DNA from: JARRQJ01 sp037381915
Lineage (GTDB): Bacteria > Pseudomonadota > Gammaproteobacteria > DRLM01
DNA length: 64,000 bases
Direction of reading: 5' to 3'
NCBI GenBank assembly: GCA_037381915.1
Contig: JARRQJ010000001.1
Location: forward strand, 62,001 to 126,000
Positions 43,107-52,102 of the stretch are shown here, piece after piece; the stretch's first letter is position 1; every line of letters starts with the position of its first letter. The translations under genes and the position numbers were made by a program. Below the pieces are notes generated by a model. The model was not told the DNA's origin. It ran no database searches and saw nothing but the letters and a program-made list of their open reading frames with translations.

Positions 43107-43961
43107 ATGAGCAGTCGGGTAGCAGCGGTGCAAATGGCCTCGGGCCCCAATATCAGCGCCAATTTGATGGAGGCGGCGCGTTTGATCGCGGTGGCGGCGG
43201 AGGATCACGGCGCCAAATTGGTGGTGCTCCCGGAGAACTTTGCCCTGGTCGGTCTGTCCGAGCAGGAAAAGGTCAAGATCCGCGAGACGGAGGGCTCGGG
43301 ACCCATCCAGGATTTCCTCGCCAATCAGGCGGCCCGCCAAGGGGTATGGTTGGTGGGCGGCACCATACCCTTGAAGGCCCATGATCCGCAGAAGGTGCGC
43401 GCCGCCTGCATGCTGTGGGACGAGCGCGGCCGGCGCATGGCCCATTACGACAAGATGCATCTGTTCGACGTGCACATCGCCGAGACCGGCGAGAACTATG
43501 CGGAATCCCTGACCATCGAACGCGGCAACCGGCCGGTGGTGGTGGACACGCCGTTCGGCAAGCTGGGCCTGGCGGTCTGCTACGACCTGCGTTTCCCCGA
43601 ACTGTTTCGAGTCATGCTGGAGCAGGGGATGGAGATACTGGCGGTGCCGTCCGCCTTTACCGCCGTGACCGGCATGGCCCACTGGGAGATCCTGGTGCGC
43701 GCCCGCGCCGTGGAGAATCTGTGTTACGTAATCGCCGCGGCGCAAGGCGGCTATCACGCCAACGGCCGCGAGACCTACGGCGACAGTATGGTCGTCGATC
43801 CCTGGGGGGTGGTGCTGGATCGCCTGCCGCGGGGTTCCGGGGTGGTCAGTGCCGATATCGAGCCGGCGCGCCTGCAGAATATCCGCCGCAATTTCCCTGC
43901 GATTCAACATCGCTGTGTCGCGTGCGTATTGCCCGAGGAGGCCGAGCGGGATTCGGCCTGA
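43107..43961 (+). CDS. Nitrilase-superfamily carbon-nitrogen hydrolase (Nit1-like)
   Basis: Amidase of the C-N hydrolase family, 284 aa. The Glu-Lys-Cys triad is present: VVLPENFALVG, HYDKMHLFDV and LAVCYDLRFPELFR. The sequence around the triad resembles deaminated-glutathione amidases (Nit1/YbeM), which repair a side product of transamination. It lies between yhdP and tldD, a common arrangement in gammaproteobacteria. Confidence 0.9.
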   Translation: MSSRVAAVQMASGPNISANLMEAARLIAVAAEDHGAKLVVLPENFALVGLSEQEKVKIRETEGSGPIQDFLANQAARQGVWLVGGTIPLKAHDPQKVRAACMLWDERGRRMAHYDKMHLFDVHIAETGENYAESLTIERGNRPVVVDTPFGKLGLAVCYDLRFPELFRVMLEQGMEILAVPSAFTAVTGMAHWEILVRARAVENLCYVIAAAQGGYHANGRETYGDSMVVDPWGVVLDRLPRGSGVVSADIEPARLQNIRRNFPAIQHRCVACVLPEEAERDSA

Positions 43962-44162
43962 ATCCTGTGATACCCTGTAGCCGTCGGCGCCGCAAGTGCC
44001 GGTGCCGGCGGCCTTTCCAAGCCCTGGTCTGAACCTGTAATAAAATTCGCTTGTCACAATACTTGTCGACCGGGCCGCCGCCGTTAGCGGATGATTAATG
44101 CCGATATTGATGCGATGTTTCGATGTGCCGTTTGTCCATACATGTAGGAAGATCCGACGCCC

Positions 44163-45608
44163 ATGACCGCAAGCCTTGATTTAGCCGCCAACACCATCCT
44201 CGCCCCGGCGGGCCTGAGCGAAACCGACCTGGAGCGGGTGTTGCACCAGTTGCTCACTCACCAGGTGGACAACGCCGATCTCTATTTCCAGAGCAGCCGC
44301 CACGAGGGCTGGTCCCTGGAGGACGGCATCGTCAAAAGCGGTGCCCACAGCATCGAGCGCGGCGTGGGGGTACGGGCGGTGAGCGGCGAGAAGACCGGTT
44401 TCGCCTATTCCGACGAGATCGTGCTTCCCGCCCTGACCCAGGCTGCCACGGCGGCGCGGGCCATCGCCCGCCTCGGCCAGGAAGGCCGGGTGCAGGCCTG
44501 GTCGCGGCGCGGCAAACAGGCACTGTATCGGCCTTTGGACCCCATCGAGACCCTTACGGCGGAGGACAAGGTCGCGCTGCTGCAAGCACTGGACGCTGAG
44601 GCGCGCAAACAGGACCCGCGGGTCAAACAAGTGATGGTGAGCCTGGCCGCCGTGCATGACACGGTGCTGGTGGCAGGCAGTGACGGCACCCTGGCCGGCG
44701 ACGTGCGGCCCCTGGTGCGCCTGAACGTCAGCGTGGTGGCAGAGGACAACGGCCGGCGCGAACAGGGTACCGCGGGCGGCGGCGGCCGGGTCGGCTTCGA
44801 GATGTTTCTCGACGAGGAGCGCGGCCTGGGCTACGCACGCGAGGCGGTGCGCCAGGCCCTGGTGAATCTGGAGGCGCGCGATGCCCCCGCCGGCACCATG
44901 ACCGTGGTGCTGGGGCCGGGCTGGCCCGGGGTGCTGCTGCACGAGGCCATCGGTCATGGTCTGGAGGGTGATTTCAACCGCAAGGGAAGTTCGGCGTTTT
45001 CAGGCCGCGTCGGCGAGCGCGTCGCCTCCGAACTGTGCACCATCGTCGACGACGGTACCCTGGCCAACCGCCGCGGCTCGCTCAATATCGACGACGAAGG
45101 TACCCCAAGCCGGTGCACCATGCTCATCGAAAAGGGCGTGCTCAAGGGCTATATGCAGGACAAGATGAACGCGCGCCTCATGGGTGTGGCTGCCACCGGC
45201 AACGGGCGCCGGGAATCCTACGCCCATCTGCCCATGCCGCGCATGACCAACACTTACATGCTGGCCGGCGCCCACGATCCGCAGGAAATCATCGCCTCGG
45301 TGGACAAGGGACTGTACGCGGTGAACTTCGGCGGCGGCCAGGTGGACATCACCTCCGGCAAGTTTGTGTTCTCCGCCAGCGAGGCCTACCTGATCGAAAA
45401 TGGCAAGCTTACCCACCCGGTGAAGGGCGCCACCCTGATCGGCAACGGCCCGGATGTGCTGACCCGGGTCAGCATGGTCGGCAATGACCTGGAGCTGGAT
45501 TCGGGGGTCGGTACCTGCGGCAAGGAGGGGCAGAGCGTGCCGGTGGGCGTGGGCCAGCCGACCCTGCGCATCGACGGTCTCACCGTCGGCGGAACCGGCG
45601 CGGAGTGA
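44163..45608 (+). CDS. tldD: Metalloprotease TldD
   Basis: Zinc metalloprotease subunit, 481 aa, partner of PmbA/TldE (encoded at 56251-57597). In E. coli the pair degrades peptides such as CcdA and matures microcins. The zinc motif HEAIGHGLEGDF is present, followed by the conserved C-terminal domain (GGGQVDITSGKFVFSASEAY). Length and start are typical. Confidence 0.96.
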   Translation: MTASLDLAANTILAPAGLSETDLERVLHQLLTHQVDNADLYFQSSRHEGWSLEDGIVKSGAHSIERGVGVRAVSGEKTGFAYSDEIVLPALTQAATAARAIARLGQEGRVQAWSRRGKQALYRPLDPIETLTAEDKVALLQALDAEARKQDPRVKQVMVSLAAVHDTVLVAGSDGTLAGDVRPLVRLNVSVVAEDNGRREQGTAGGGGRVGFEMFLDEERGLGYAREAVRQALVNLEARDAPAGTMTVVLGPGWPGVLLHEAIGHGLEGDFNRKGSSAFSGRVGERVASELCTIVDDGTLANRRGSLNIDDEGTPSRCTMLIEKGVLKGYMQDKMNARLMGVAATGNGRRESYAHLPMPRMTNTYMLAGAHDPQEIIASVDKGLYAVNFGGGQVDITSGKFVFSASEAYLIENGKLTHPVKGATLIGNGPDVLTRVSMVGNDLELDSGVGTCGKEGQSVPVGVGQPTLRIDGLTVGGTGAE

Positions 45609-45667
45609 TTGAGCGCGGCGCGCAGCTCGTTGCTTCGCGAAGTGCGGAGTTGAACCGCTGATACGAC

Positions 45668-45698
45668 AAAAAGCGCTCCCCGACCTAATACCGCTTTT
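45668..45698. terminator. Candidate bidirectional terminator between tldD and darP
   Basis: AAAAGCG and CGCTTTT form a 7-bp stem around a 16-base loop, with A and T runs on the two sides so that it could act in both directions between the convergent genes. It overlaps the darP stop codon. Confidence 0.4.
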
Positions 45699-46248
45699 AT
45701 TCGCCAGCCGCCGTCACGATTTCCCGCAACATCCGAAACAAGGTCCGCGCCGCCGCCGGCGGCTGACCCGCGGCCTGTTCCTTACGCGCCTTCAATACCA
45801 CTTGGCGCAGGCTTTGACGTTCCGCGGCGGGATATTCATTCAGCAATTCCGCCAGCGCCGCATCGCCTTCGGCGATGAGCCGCTCGCGCCAGCGCTCCAC
45901 CCGGTGCAGCATCGCCGTCTCCGCGCGGTCCTTTCCCGCCAGGCCTTCCAGCGCGATGCGAATCGGTTCCACATCGATGCCGCGCAGCAACTTGCCGATG
46001 TACTGCAATTGACGTTTGTGTCCGCCGCGGGCGCGGATGCGGCGGCAGGCATCGATGGCCTCGCGCACGGCCTCGGGCAGATCCAACCTGGCCATCACCG
46101 CGGAGTAGCGCGCCGCCGGCAATTCCACCAGCTCTTTGCCCAAGGCCTGCACAGCCTGTGCCTCGCGTTTCAATTGCGATTTGGACGGAGGTTCGGGGGC
46201 ATGATCGTGTGGGTCGAAATCGTCGTGATTCATCACGGAATGCATCAT
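45697..46248 (-). CDS. darP: Ribosome-associated protein DarP (YjgA, DUF615)
   Basis: Small basic helical protein that binds late 50S precursors, 183 aa. Family features are PPSKSQLKREAQAVQALGKEL, RRIRARGGHKRQLQYIGKLLR and the RWRERLIAEGDAALAELL segment. In most gammaproteobacteria it is next to pmbA; here a 10-kb block separates the two. Confidence 0.94.
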   Translation of the reverse strand: MMHSVMNHDDFDPHDHAPEPPSKSQLKREAQAVQALGKELVELPAARYSAVMARLDLPEAVREAIDACRRIRARGGHKRQLQYIGKLLRGIDVEPIRIALEGLAGKDRAETAMLHRVERWRERLIAEGDAALAELLNEYPAAERQSLRQVVLKARKEQAAGQPPAAARTLFRMLREIVTAAGE

Positions 46249-46320
46249 ACCTCAAGCGGGCTGCTGCTGCCGCGACTAAATGGCTAAGGGAAGAACCCTT
46301 TGGTAAAAAGGAATGCACGT

Positions 46321-46363
46321 CGCCGGGTTGATACGGTCGTATCGAACGCAAAAGCCCCCGGCG
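46321..46363. repeat. Nested inverted repeat
   Basis: An outer arm CGCCGGG (46321-46327) pairs with CCCGGCG (46357-46363) and encloses the short palindrome GATACGGTCGTATC (46330-46343). It lies about 70 bases upstream of darP on the opposite side. It could be a terminator, a small mobile-element end or a dispersed repeat. Confidence 0.45.
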
Positions 46364-46545
46364 TTGGGTCGCTAGTCAGAATTGGTGCGGGAGCCGATTG
46401 AGAATTTTTCGCAGCGCACGGTCGACTCTGAGGAGCTGCGCTCGCGATGGGCATGTACGGTCGCGATAGGGGCCGGTTTTTCCGAAACGACGGCGTAGCA
46501 ACTGGCCGGGGTTGAAGTCGCTATCACCGATCCACATTATCCGCC

Positions 46546-46820
46546 CGGTCGCGTTATATCGGATACCGAGATGAGACTCCGGTGGCGACCTCGGCGCCGG
46601 TGCCGGAGCGGCCTGGCCGGCAACTGTGCGGTCGCGACGCTCTCGGAGGCAAGGCGCAAGGGTATCGGCGGGGCCATGGCGGTGGCACCCTTGTTGGAGG
46701 CGAGGAACATGGGCTATCGACTCGGCATCCGTCAGGCGTCTGCGGCGGGACATTCCGCCTACAGGAACATCGGTTTGTAAGGATGTGTGCAAATATGCGC
46801 TATATTTACACACTCCTGAA
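46546..46820 (+). pseudogene. Remnant of a GNAT-family N-acetyltransferase
   Basis: GNAT motifs occur in order but in different frames. Frame 3 gives SRYIGYRDETPVATSAPV (ending near 46613). Frame 2 then gives GLAGNCAVATLSEARRKGIG and EARNMGYRLGIRQAS...YRNIG, the acetyl-CoA binding region, ending at a stop at 46778. The typical tail VCKDVCKYALYLHTPE continues in frame 1. At least two frameshifts are needed to join them and the N-terminal half is not seen, so the gene is dead. Confidence 0.7.
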
Positions 46821-47086
46821 CCTCCAACGGGTGCTCTTTATCCGTTTGACAAGTGGCGTCACTGATTGAGCCGCGGCATGGGGTCGCCAGGAACCGGTCA
46901 ATGCCGGATTTGCCTCCCCAGCCGTTGCAAGGATGATTTGGGCCCCGCTCTCTTTCGCCGTTGCCTTTCCTGCGGGGGCGGGCTAATCTCTCCGGCACCC
47001 ACGGGAGTCGCTGTGGGATGTTCGGTTCGCGGAGGTTCGTTGTGTCCGGGCGTTAATGTCCCCCTTATCAAGACAAGGAGTCCAAT

Positions 47087-47644
47087 ATGTTAAAAAAATC
47101 GAGCCTTATCGTCGGTCTAGTCATGTTTGCCTGTGCCGCCGTCGCGCAGGCGGGGGGCTTTAAGCTCTCCAGTCCGACCATCAAGCCCAATTCGACTCTC
47201 AGTTTGGATCAGGTCTTCAACGGTTTCGGCTGCACCGGCAAAAATATTTCCCCGGCGCTGAAATGGAGTGGCGCGCCCAAGGGGACGAAGAGCTTTGCCG
47301 TGACCATCTACGATCCCGATGCGCCGACCGGCTCCGGCTGGTGGCATTGGGTGGTATACAACATCCCGGCGAATGTCACCGAGTTGCCGCAAGGGGCGGG
47401 GGACGCGAGCGGCGCTAAGTTGCCCAAGGGCGCGATGCAGGGGCGCACGGATTACGGTACGCATGCCTTCGGCGGCGCCTGTCCACCGAAAGGGGATAAG
47501 CCCCATCGCTATATCTTCACCGTCAATGCGCTCAAGGTGGAAAAGATCGACGTTCCCAAGGACGCGAGTCCGGCCTTGATCGGATATATGGTCCACGCCA
47601 ACCGCATAGCCAAGGCCAGTTTCAAGGCCAAGTATGGCCGTTGA
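47087..47644 (+). CDS. Secreted PEBP-family protein (YbhB/YbcL-like)
   Basis: Phosphatidylethanolamine-binding-protein-like protein, 185 aa, with a signal peptide (MLKKSSLIVGLVMFACAAVAQA). Ligand-pocket motifs: YDPDAPTGSGWWHWVVYNIP, GRTDYGTHAFGGACPP, and HRYIFTVNALKV. The bacterial members are periplasmic or secreted and their ligand is unclear. It has a good ribosome-binding site (AAGGAG). Confidence 0.92.
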   Translation: MLKKSSLIVGLVMFACAAVAQAGGFKLSSPTIKPNSTLSLDQVFNGFGCTGKNISPALKWSGAPKGTKSFAVTIYDPDAPTGSGWWHWVVYNIPANVTELPQGAGDASGAKLPKGAMQGRTDYGTHAFGGACPPKGDKPHRYIFTVNALKVEKIDVPKDASPALIGYMVHANRIAKASFKAKYGR

Positions 47645-47695
47645 GGTGTTAGTGGGTGGGGACCACCGTCCTGGATATTGAGCGGCACGGGTCGA

Positions 47696-48370
47696 ATGCG
47701 CGACAAGCCCACCCTCATAAAGCACAGCTGGCGCGCCAACGCCCTGGCCTGGATCGACGCGGTCAGGGGCGGCTTGATCGAAAGCCGACGGCTCGCCACC
47801 GATGAGGCTATCGTGCATGCCGCGCTCGCGCTCAATCCCAACCGGGTGCTGGATATGGGTTGCGGCGAGGGCTGGTTGTGCCGCGCCTTGGCGGACTGCG
47901 GTGTTTCCGCGGTGGGGATCGATGCCGCGCCGGAGCTGATTACGGCGGCACGGCATGCGGGCGGAGGTGAGTTTCATGTCGCCGCTTATGAAGAACTGGC
48001 CGGTCTGCGGCGGTCCCTTGGCTTGTTTCCCGTCGTCATCTGCAATTTCTCGCTTTTCGAGGAGGATTTGCGGCCGGTTCTGGCCCATTTGCAGGCGTTG
48101 CTGGAGCCGGGCGGGCGCCTGTTGATCCATACCCTGCATCCGTGGCGTGGCGCGGCCGGTGATTATCGGGACGGTTGGCGCGTCGAAACCTTCGCCGGCT
48201 GCGGAGGCCGTTTCAGTCAGGTGATGCCCTGGTATTTTCGCGGCCTGACTTCCTGGTCGGCATTGCTGGCAAACAACGGATTTTGTGTTGAGTCGCTGGT
48301 CGAACCGTCGGATCCGAACTCGGGTACGCCCCTGTCCTTATTATTGCGATGCAGGTCTCTCCCCAGCTGA
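47696..48370 (+). CDS. SAM-dependent methyltransferase, class I
   Basis: 224 aa from ATG 47696; a TTG at 47678 would add six residues. Motif I VLDMGCGEGWLCRAL, motif II acidic residue in VGIDAAPELI, and the post-motif VICNFSLFEE are clear. The final step LLEPGGRLLIHTLHP is typical of ubiquinone/SAM methyltransferase-like enzymes. The substrate is unknown and the neighbours give no hint. Confidence 0.86.
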   Translation: MRDKPTLIKHSWRANALAWIDAVRGGLIESRRLATDEAIVHAALALNPNRVLDMGCGEGWLCRALADCGVSAVGIDAAPELITAARHAGGGEFHVAAYEELAGLRRSLGLFPVVICNFSLFEEDLRPVLAHLQALLEPGGRLLIHTLHPWRGAAGDYRDGWRVETFAGCGGRFSQVMPWYFRGLTSWSALLANNGFCVESLVEPSDPNSGTPLSLLLRCRSLPS

Positions 48371-48474
48371 GCGGCGGTCGGGGTGTTCTGGACGGGGCGA
48401 TCCGGGAACGCTATGTTGCCCGCAGTTCGCCGCCTCTTGTATCGTTCGAAACGAATAAGGAAAGGTGACCGTCG

Positions 48475-48957
48475 ATGGCCGAAGTGAATCCAGTCCCTAA
48501 TTGGGCCAGGCTTATCACGTTGCAGTTGATGGCCTTGGTGACGAGCGCCTGCGCCTTTGACGTTTCACCCGGCTCCGATTTCGCGCCCTCGGAGACGGCC
48601 GAGACGGTCAACGTCGTTTTGAAGGAATGGTACGTCTTGCCAGACAAGAGGACAGTGGACGCGGGCAATATAAGGTTTAAGGTCGCCAATCAGGGCCGCA
48701 TGGATCATGAGTTTATCGTCATCAAGACAAGCGTGCCCATGCATGCCTTGCCGGTCAATGACAGGGGCCTGGATGAGAAAAGGGCGGGCAAGATGATCGG
48801 TGAGCTTGAGGATATCCATCCCGGTGACACCCAAGAGGTGACGTTTCATCTGGCACCGGGCAGTTACGTGCTGTTTTGCAACAAGCTGGAAATCGTAGGG
48901 AGCAAGGTGATAAGCCATTATCGTAGCGGCATGCGCGTGGGGTTTGCTGTCAAATAG
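48475..48957 (+). CDS. Cupredoxin-like lipoprotein
   Basis: 160 aa. The signal ends at VTSAC, a lipobox, so the protein is likely membrane-anchored. A single cupredoxin domain follows with candidate type-1 copper ligands: His in MDHEF, Cys in VLFCN, His in VISHYRSGM and Met three residues on. The spacing of the last three fits plastocyanin-like sites. It may carry electrons or copper in the periplasm. It lies before a ZIP metal transporter, but they are 317 bases apart and may be unrelated. Confidence 0.72.
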   Translation: MAEVNPVPNWARLITLQLMALVTSACAFDVSPGSDFAPSETAETVNVVLKEWYVLPDKRTVDAGNIRFKVANQGRMDHEFIVIKTSVPMHALPVNDRGLDEKRAGKMIGELEDIHPGDTQEVTFHLAPGSYVLFCNKLEIVGSKVISHYRSGMRVGFAVK

Positions 48958-49274
48958 GCCTGGAGCGGTTCCCGGACCATCGTCCACCCCGGTCGGTACC
49001 GCCCTGGTGACGAGCCCAATGGCGGAAACACGGGTCACTTGGAAGCAGGAGTGGTTGCCGGATAAGTTTCAGATTGTTGTCGTATCCCCGGAGGGTAATG
49101 ATATTATCGATCGCTGCGCCGGTCGGGCGCATGGGACGGCAAATCCACGTCCATTAGCGGGGAGTCCATGGATTCACATTGATCGTTCGCCAGCGCAGGT
49201 TGTGACTCGCATTTCTGCGTCGACTAAGAAGACATCGTGCCGTATATCCCTCCGGGCCAATTGTATATAAATTC
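48958..49274. other. Intergenic region, cupredoxin / ZIP transporter
   Basis: 317 bases without a supported gene; a frame running through it has no recognisable product. No riboswitch or clear promoter was recognised, although a metal-responsive control site for the ZIP gene could lie here. Confidence 0.35.
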
Positions 49275-50012
49275 ATGACCGCCATATTGCTATCAATCGC
49301 CACCTTTTTTTCGACATTGGGCGGCGGCTTGTTCGCGTTCAAGTTTCGCGACCGCTTGCATTTTATCCTCAGCTTCACTGCCGGTGTGTTGCTGGGGGTG
49401 GTGAGTTTCGACTTGCTGCCCGAGATCCACGGTTTGGCCCATGAGCGCGGCATGGACGTCACCGGCGCCATGATCGCCCTGGTGGTGGGATTTTTGTTGT
49501 TCCACAGCCTGGAAAAGTTCGTGCTGGTGCATCACGGTCACGAGGCCGACTATGCCAAGCACCACCACCCCAAGGTGGGGATATTGTCCGCCCTGGCCTT
49601 GATCGGCCATAGTTTCATGGACGGGGTCGGCATCGGTCTGGGGTTTCAGGTATCGCAGGCGGTGGGGATCGCGGTGGCCATCGCGGTCATCGCCCACGAT
49701 TTCTGCGATGGGCTCAATACTGTCAGCCTGATGCTGTTGCATCGCAATACCCAGCGCCGTTCCTCGGTGATGCTGATATTGGACGCCCTGGCCCCTATAT
49801 TCGGGGCGGCGTCGACCCTGCTGTTTACCGTGCCCGATTCCTTTCTGATGCTCTATCTGGGATTCTTCGCCGGCTTTCTGCTGTATATCGCCGCATCCGA
49901 CATTCTTCCCGAGGCGCATTCCCAGGCCCGTGCCTTGACCGCCGTTGGCCTGATCGGGATCACTTGCTTGGGCGCGGCCTTCATTTTCGTAGTCGTACGG
50001 GTGGCCGGTTAG
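49275..50012 (+). CDS. ZIP-family metal transporter
   Basis: Divalent metal permease, 245 aa, about eight membrane helices. The metal-binding transmembrane motifs are ALIGHSFMDGVGIGLGF and AVIAHDFCDGLNTVSLML, equivalent to the HSxxDG and H-(D/E)xxDG pairs of ZIP proteins. A His-rich loop (VHHGHEADYAKHHHP) lies between helices 3 and 4. Zinc, iron or manganese are the usual substrates. Confidence 0.9.
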   Translation: MTAILLSIATFFSTLGGGLFAFKFRDRLHFILSFTAGVLLGVVSFDLLPEIHGLAHERGMDVTGAMIALVVGFLLFHSLEKFVLVHHGHEADYAKHHHPKVGILSALALIGHSFMDGVGIGLGFQVSQAVGIAVAIAVIAHDFCDGLNTVSLMLLHRNTQRRSSVMLILDALAPIFGAASTLLFTVPDSFLMLYLGFFAGFLLYIAASDILPEAHSQARALTAVGLIGITCLGAAFIFVVVRVAG

Positions 50013-50035
50013 GTGTGGATGTGAAGGAGAGAGTT

Positions 50036-51097
50036 ATGAAGCGACTGGTGCAGCTTGTCCTGATTGTTGCGGCAGTCGGTGTCCGGGCCGGAGCGGCGGA
50101 AGCTGCCGACGCCGGGTCTTCGGGAGCAGACAACACCCTGGCATGGCCGTCCGGCCTGCCGGTCTATGACCATGTCGTCATTGTCGTCGAAGAGAATAAG
50201 GGGTATGAACAGATTATCGGCAACCCGGCCGCGCCTTACATCAACGGGGTGCTGAAGAAGGAGGGGGCCAATTTTATCCGTTCTTATGGGGAAGAACATT
50301 TCAGCGAGGGTAATTATTTTTGGCTGTTTTCGGGCGACAATCAAGGCGTCGGCTACAAGGATCGCATTCCCTCAGCTGCGAACCATCCCGGCTATCCCTT
50401 CACTGCAGCCAATCTCGGCCAGCAGTTGATCGCCAAAGGCAGATCCTTCAAGGGCTATGCCGAGAGTCTGCCGGCCATCGGCTTCGCCGGCGCCTATCAC
50501 GGTCTGTATGCGCGCAAGCACGTGCCATGGATCAGTTTCGCCAACGTCCCCAACGGCACCACGGCGGCGACATCCTCCAACCTGAGGTTTGCGGACTTTC
50601 CCCACGACCCCGCCGCTTTCGACACGCTGCCCACCGTGGCGTTCGTCATCCCCAATCAGGCCAATGATATGCACAATGGTCCCGGCGCCAGGAGCATTCC
50701 CCGGGGGGATGCCTGGCTGCAGCACTACCTCGATCCTTATTATCAATGGGCGAAGCATCACAATAGCCTGCTGATCCTGACCTTCGACGAGAACGACGAC
50801 AAGCGGGGCAATTTCGGCATGACCGATCCGCGGGCCGACCCGCGGGTGTGCGTCGGCTCCGGCCGCGACCGCGAGTACTGCCTGGAACTGCAGAACCGCA
50901 TCGTCACGATCTTCGCCGGCGCGCATATCCGGCCCGGCGATTATGCCGAGGGCAAGGGCATCACTCACGTGACTATCCTGCGCACCCTCGAGGCCATGTA
51001 CGGCCTGTCCAAGGCGGGGCGTCAACAGCCGCGGGCCACCGCCGCGGGCATCACCGATGATTATCTCATTACCGACGTTTTTAACGGTGCGCGATAG
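50036..51097 (+). CDS. Secreted phosphoesterase, acid phosphatase/phospholipase C family
   Basis: 353 aa with a signal peptide (MKRLVQLVLIVAAVGVRAGAAEA). ATG 50036 follows AAGGAGAG; a start at 49964 inside the ZIP gene is less likely. Phosphoesterase-family motifs: VYDHVVIVVEENKGYEQIIG at the N-terminus and LLILTFDENDD, which supply metal-binding acidic residues. Related enzymes are AcpA-type acid phosphatases and PLC. The gene begins 23 bases after the ZIP gene, so they may be co-transcribed. Confidence 0.86.
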   Translation: MKRLVQLVLIVAAVGVRAGAAEAADAGSSGADNTLAWPSGLPVYDHVVIVVEENKGYEQIIGNPAAPYINGVLKKEGANFIRSYGEEHFSEGNYFWLFSGDNQGVGYKDRIPSAANHPGYPFTAANLGQQLIAKGRSFKGYAESLPAIGFAGAYHGLYARKHVPWISFANVPNGTTAATSSNLRFADFPHDPAAFDTLPTVAFVIPNQANDMHNGPGARSIPRGDAWLQHYLDPYYQWAKHHNSLLILTFDENDDKRGNFGMTDPRADPRVCVGSGRDREYCLELQNRIVTIFAGAHIRPGDYAEGKGITHVTILRTLEAMYGLSKAGRQQPRATAAGITDDYLITDVFNGAR

Positions 51098-51111
51098 ATC
51101 CCGTTGCGGTT

Positions 51112-52002
51112 TCAACTCACGGCCAAGCGTCGCGATGGCAGCATGGCGATGCTCACCGCACTGATCACCAGCAGCCCCCCGACGGTCTGAGCTTCACTGG
51201 GCGCCGTTCCCAATAGTGCACCGATGGACATGGCGAATACCGGTACCAGATTGAGGAACAGCGCGGTGCGAGCGGCGCCGAGATGGACGATACCCATATT
51301 CCAGAAAAGATAAGCCAACACCGTTCCGCCGACCGCCATGGTGACCAGCGAACCGCCCGCCTTGAAGCTGGGGACATGCACGATCTCGCCGCTGCCCAAG
51401 GCCACCACCAGCAACAGCAACATGCCCGCCGCCATCACCAGGGTGGTGTTGGTCACGGCCGAGCCGCTCGGCAGGTAGCGGCGCGTGAGGATATTGTAGA
51501 ATGCCCAGGTCACGTCGGCGCCGATCATCAACAGATCGCCCCGTGCCAGCTGCAGCTCCGCCAGGTGATGCAGATCACCGCCCGAGATCACCACCACGAC
51601 GCCAACGAACGCCAGCGGCAGCGCGAGACGTTGACGCCGAGTCGACGTCTCTCCCAACAGCAGCGCGGCCAGCACGGTCGTCAACAGCGGATTGGTGGCC
51701 ATGATCAGGGCGCCGTTGGCCGCTGAGGTTGTTTGCAACGCAAAGAAGAACAGCAGATTGAAACCGCCGATGCCCACCGCGCCCAATAATGCGTACACCT
51801 TGGCATGGCGCCGCAGCGGTGCGATGAGTTCTTCGCCGCGCCAGATCGCCACGGCCAGCATCACCGCCGTGCCCAAGGCGAAGCGCAGTGCCGCCGCCCA
51901 CAGCGGCGGGATGTCCGCCAGCACCGGGCCGGCGAGGACGAAGTTGGCACCCCAGAATAGGGTGGATAAGGCCACCAACGGGTAGACCAGCGCAGCGTTC
52001 AT
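51112..52002 (-). CDS. EamA/DMT-family transporter
   Basis: Ten-helix drug/metabolite transporter, 296 aa, with two EamA repeats (FWGANFVLAGPVLADIPPLWAAALRFALG in the first; the second starts at about 150). Substrates of the family include amino acids and other metabolites. It is transcribed away from the LysR-type gene, a pairing typical of regulator-controlled exporters. Confidence 0.9.
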   Translation of the reverse strand: MNAALVYPLVALSTLFWGANFVLAGPVLADIPPLWAAALRFALGTAVMLAVAIWRGEELIAPLRRHAKVYALLGAVGIGGFNLLFFFALQTTSAANGALIMATNPLLTTVLAALLLGETSTRRQRLALPLAFVGVVVVISGGDLHHLAELQLARGDLLMIGADVTWAFYNILTRRYLPSGSAVTNTTLVMAAGMLLLLVVALGSGEIVHVPSFKAGGSLVTMAVGGTVLAYLFWNMGIVHLGAARTALFLNLVPVFAMSIGALLGTAPSEAQTVGGLLVISAVSIAMLPSRRLAVS

Positions 52003-52045
52003 AGGGCTCCTTAGTTCAGTAATTCTTGCCAGAGACGCAGCTTAA

Positions 52046-52075
52046 TTGACATAACTGACTGTCACAAACTAGACT
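52046..52075 (+). promoter_or_regulatory. Promoter and inverted repeat between the EamA and LysR genes
   Basis: TTGACA (52046-52051) and TAGACT (52070-52075), separated by 18 bases, make a plausible promoter for the LysR gene. The dyad TGACA-N8-TGTCA (52047-52064) overlaps the -35 box, a position that would let a regulator repress itself. Confidence 0.45.
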
Positions 52076-52102
52076 TTCTGAAAGCCTTGTTAAGGAAATC
52101 TA

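Larger units (their letters stand above)
46249..47086. other. Intergenic region with a decayed gene and structured elements
   Basis: 838 bases with no intact gene. It holds a nested inverted repeat (46321-46363), remnants of a GNAT acetyltransferase (46546-46820), a 29-bp dyad (46785-46813) and the leader of the PEBP gene, whose ribosome-binding site is AAGGAG at 47076-47081. Confidence 0.55.

Noticed and set aside
46376..46813. 145-residue frame on the minus strand
   Set aside because: It is antisense to the GNAT remnant, Arg/Pro-rich, and has no recognisable domain.
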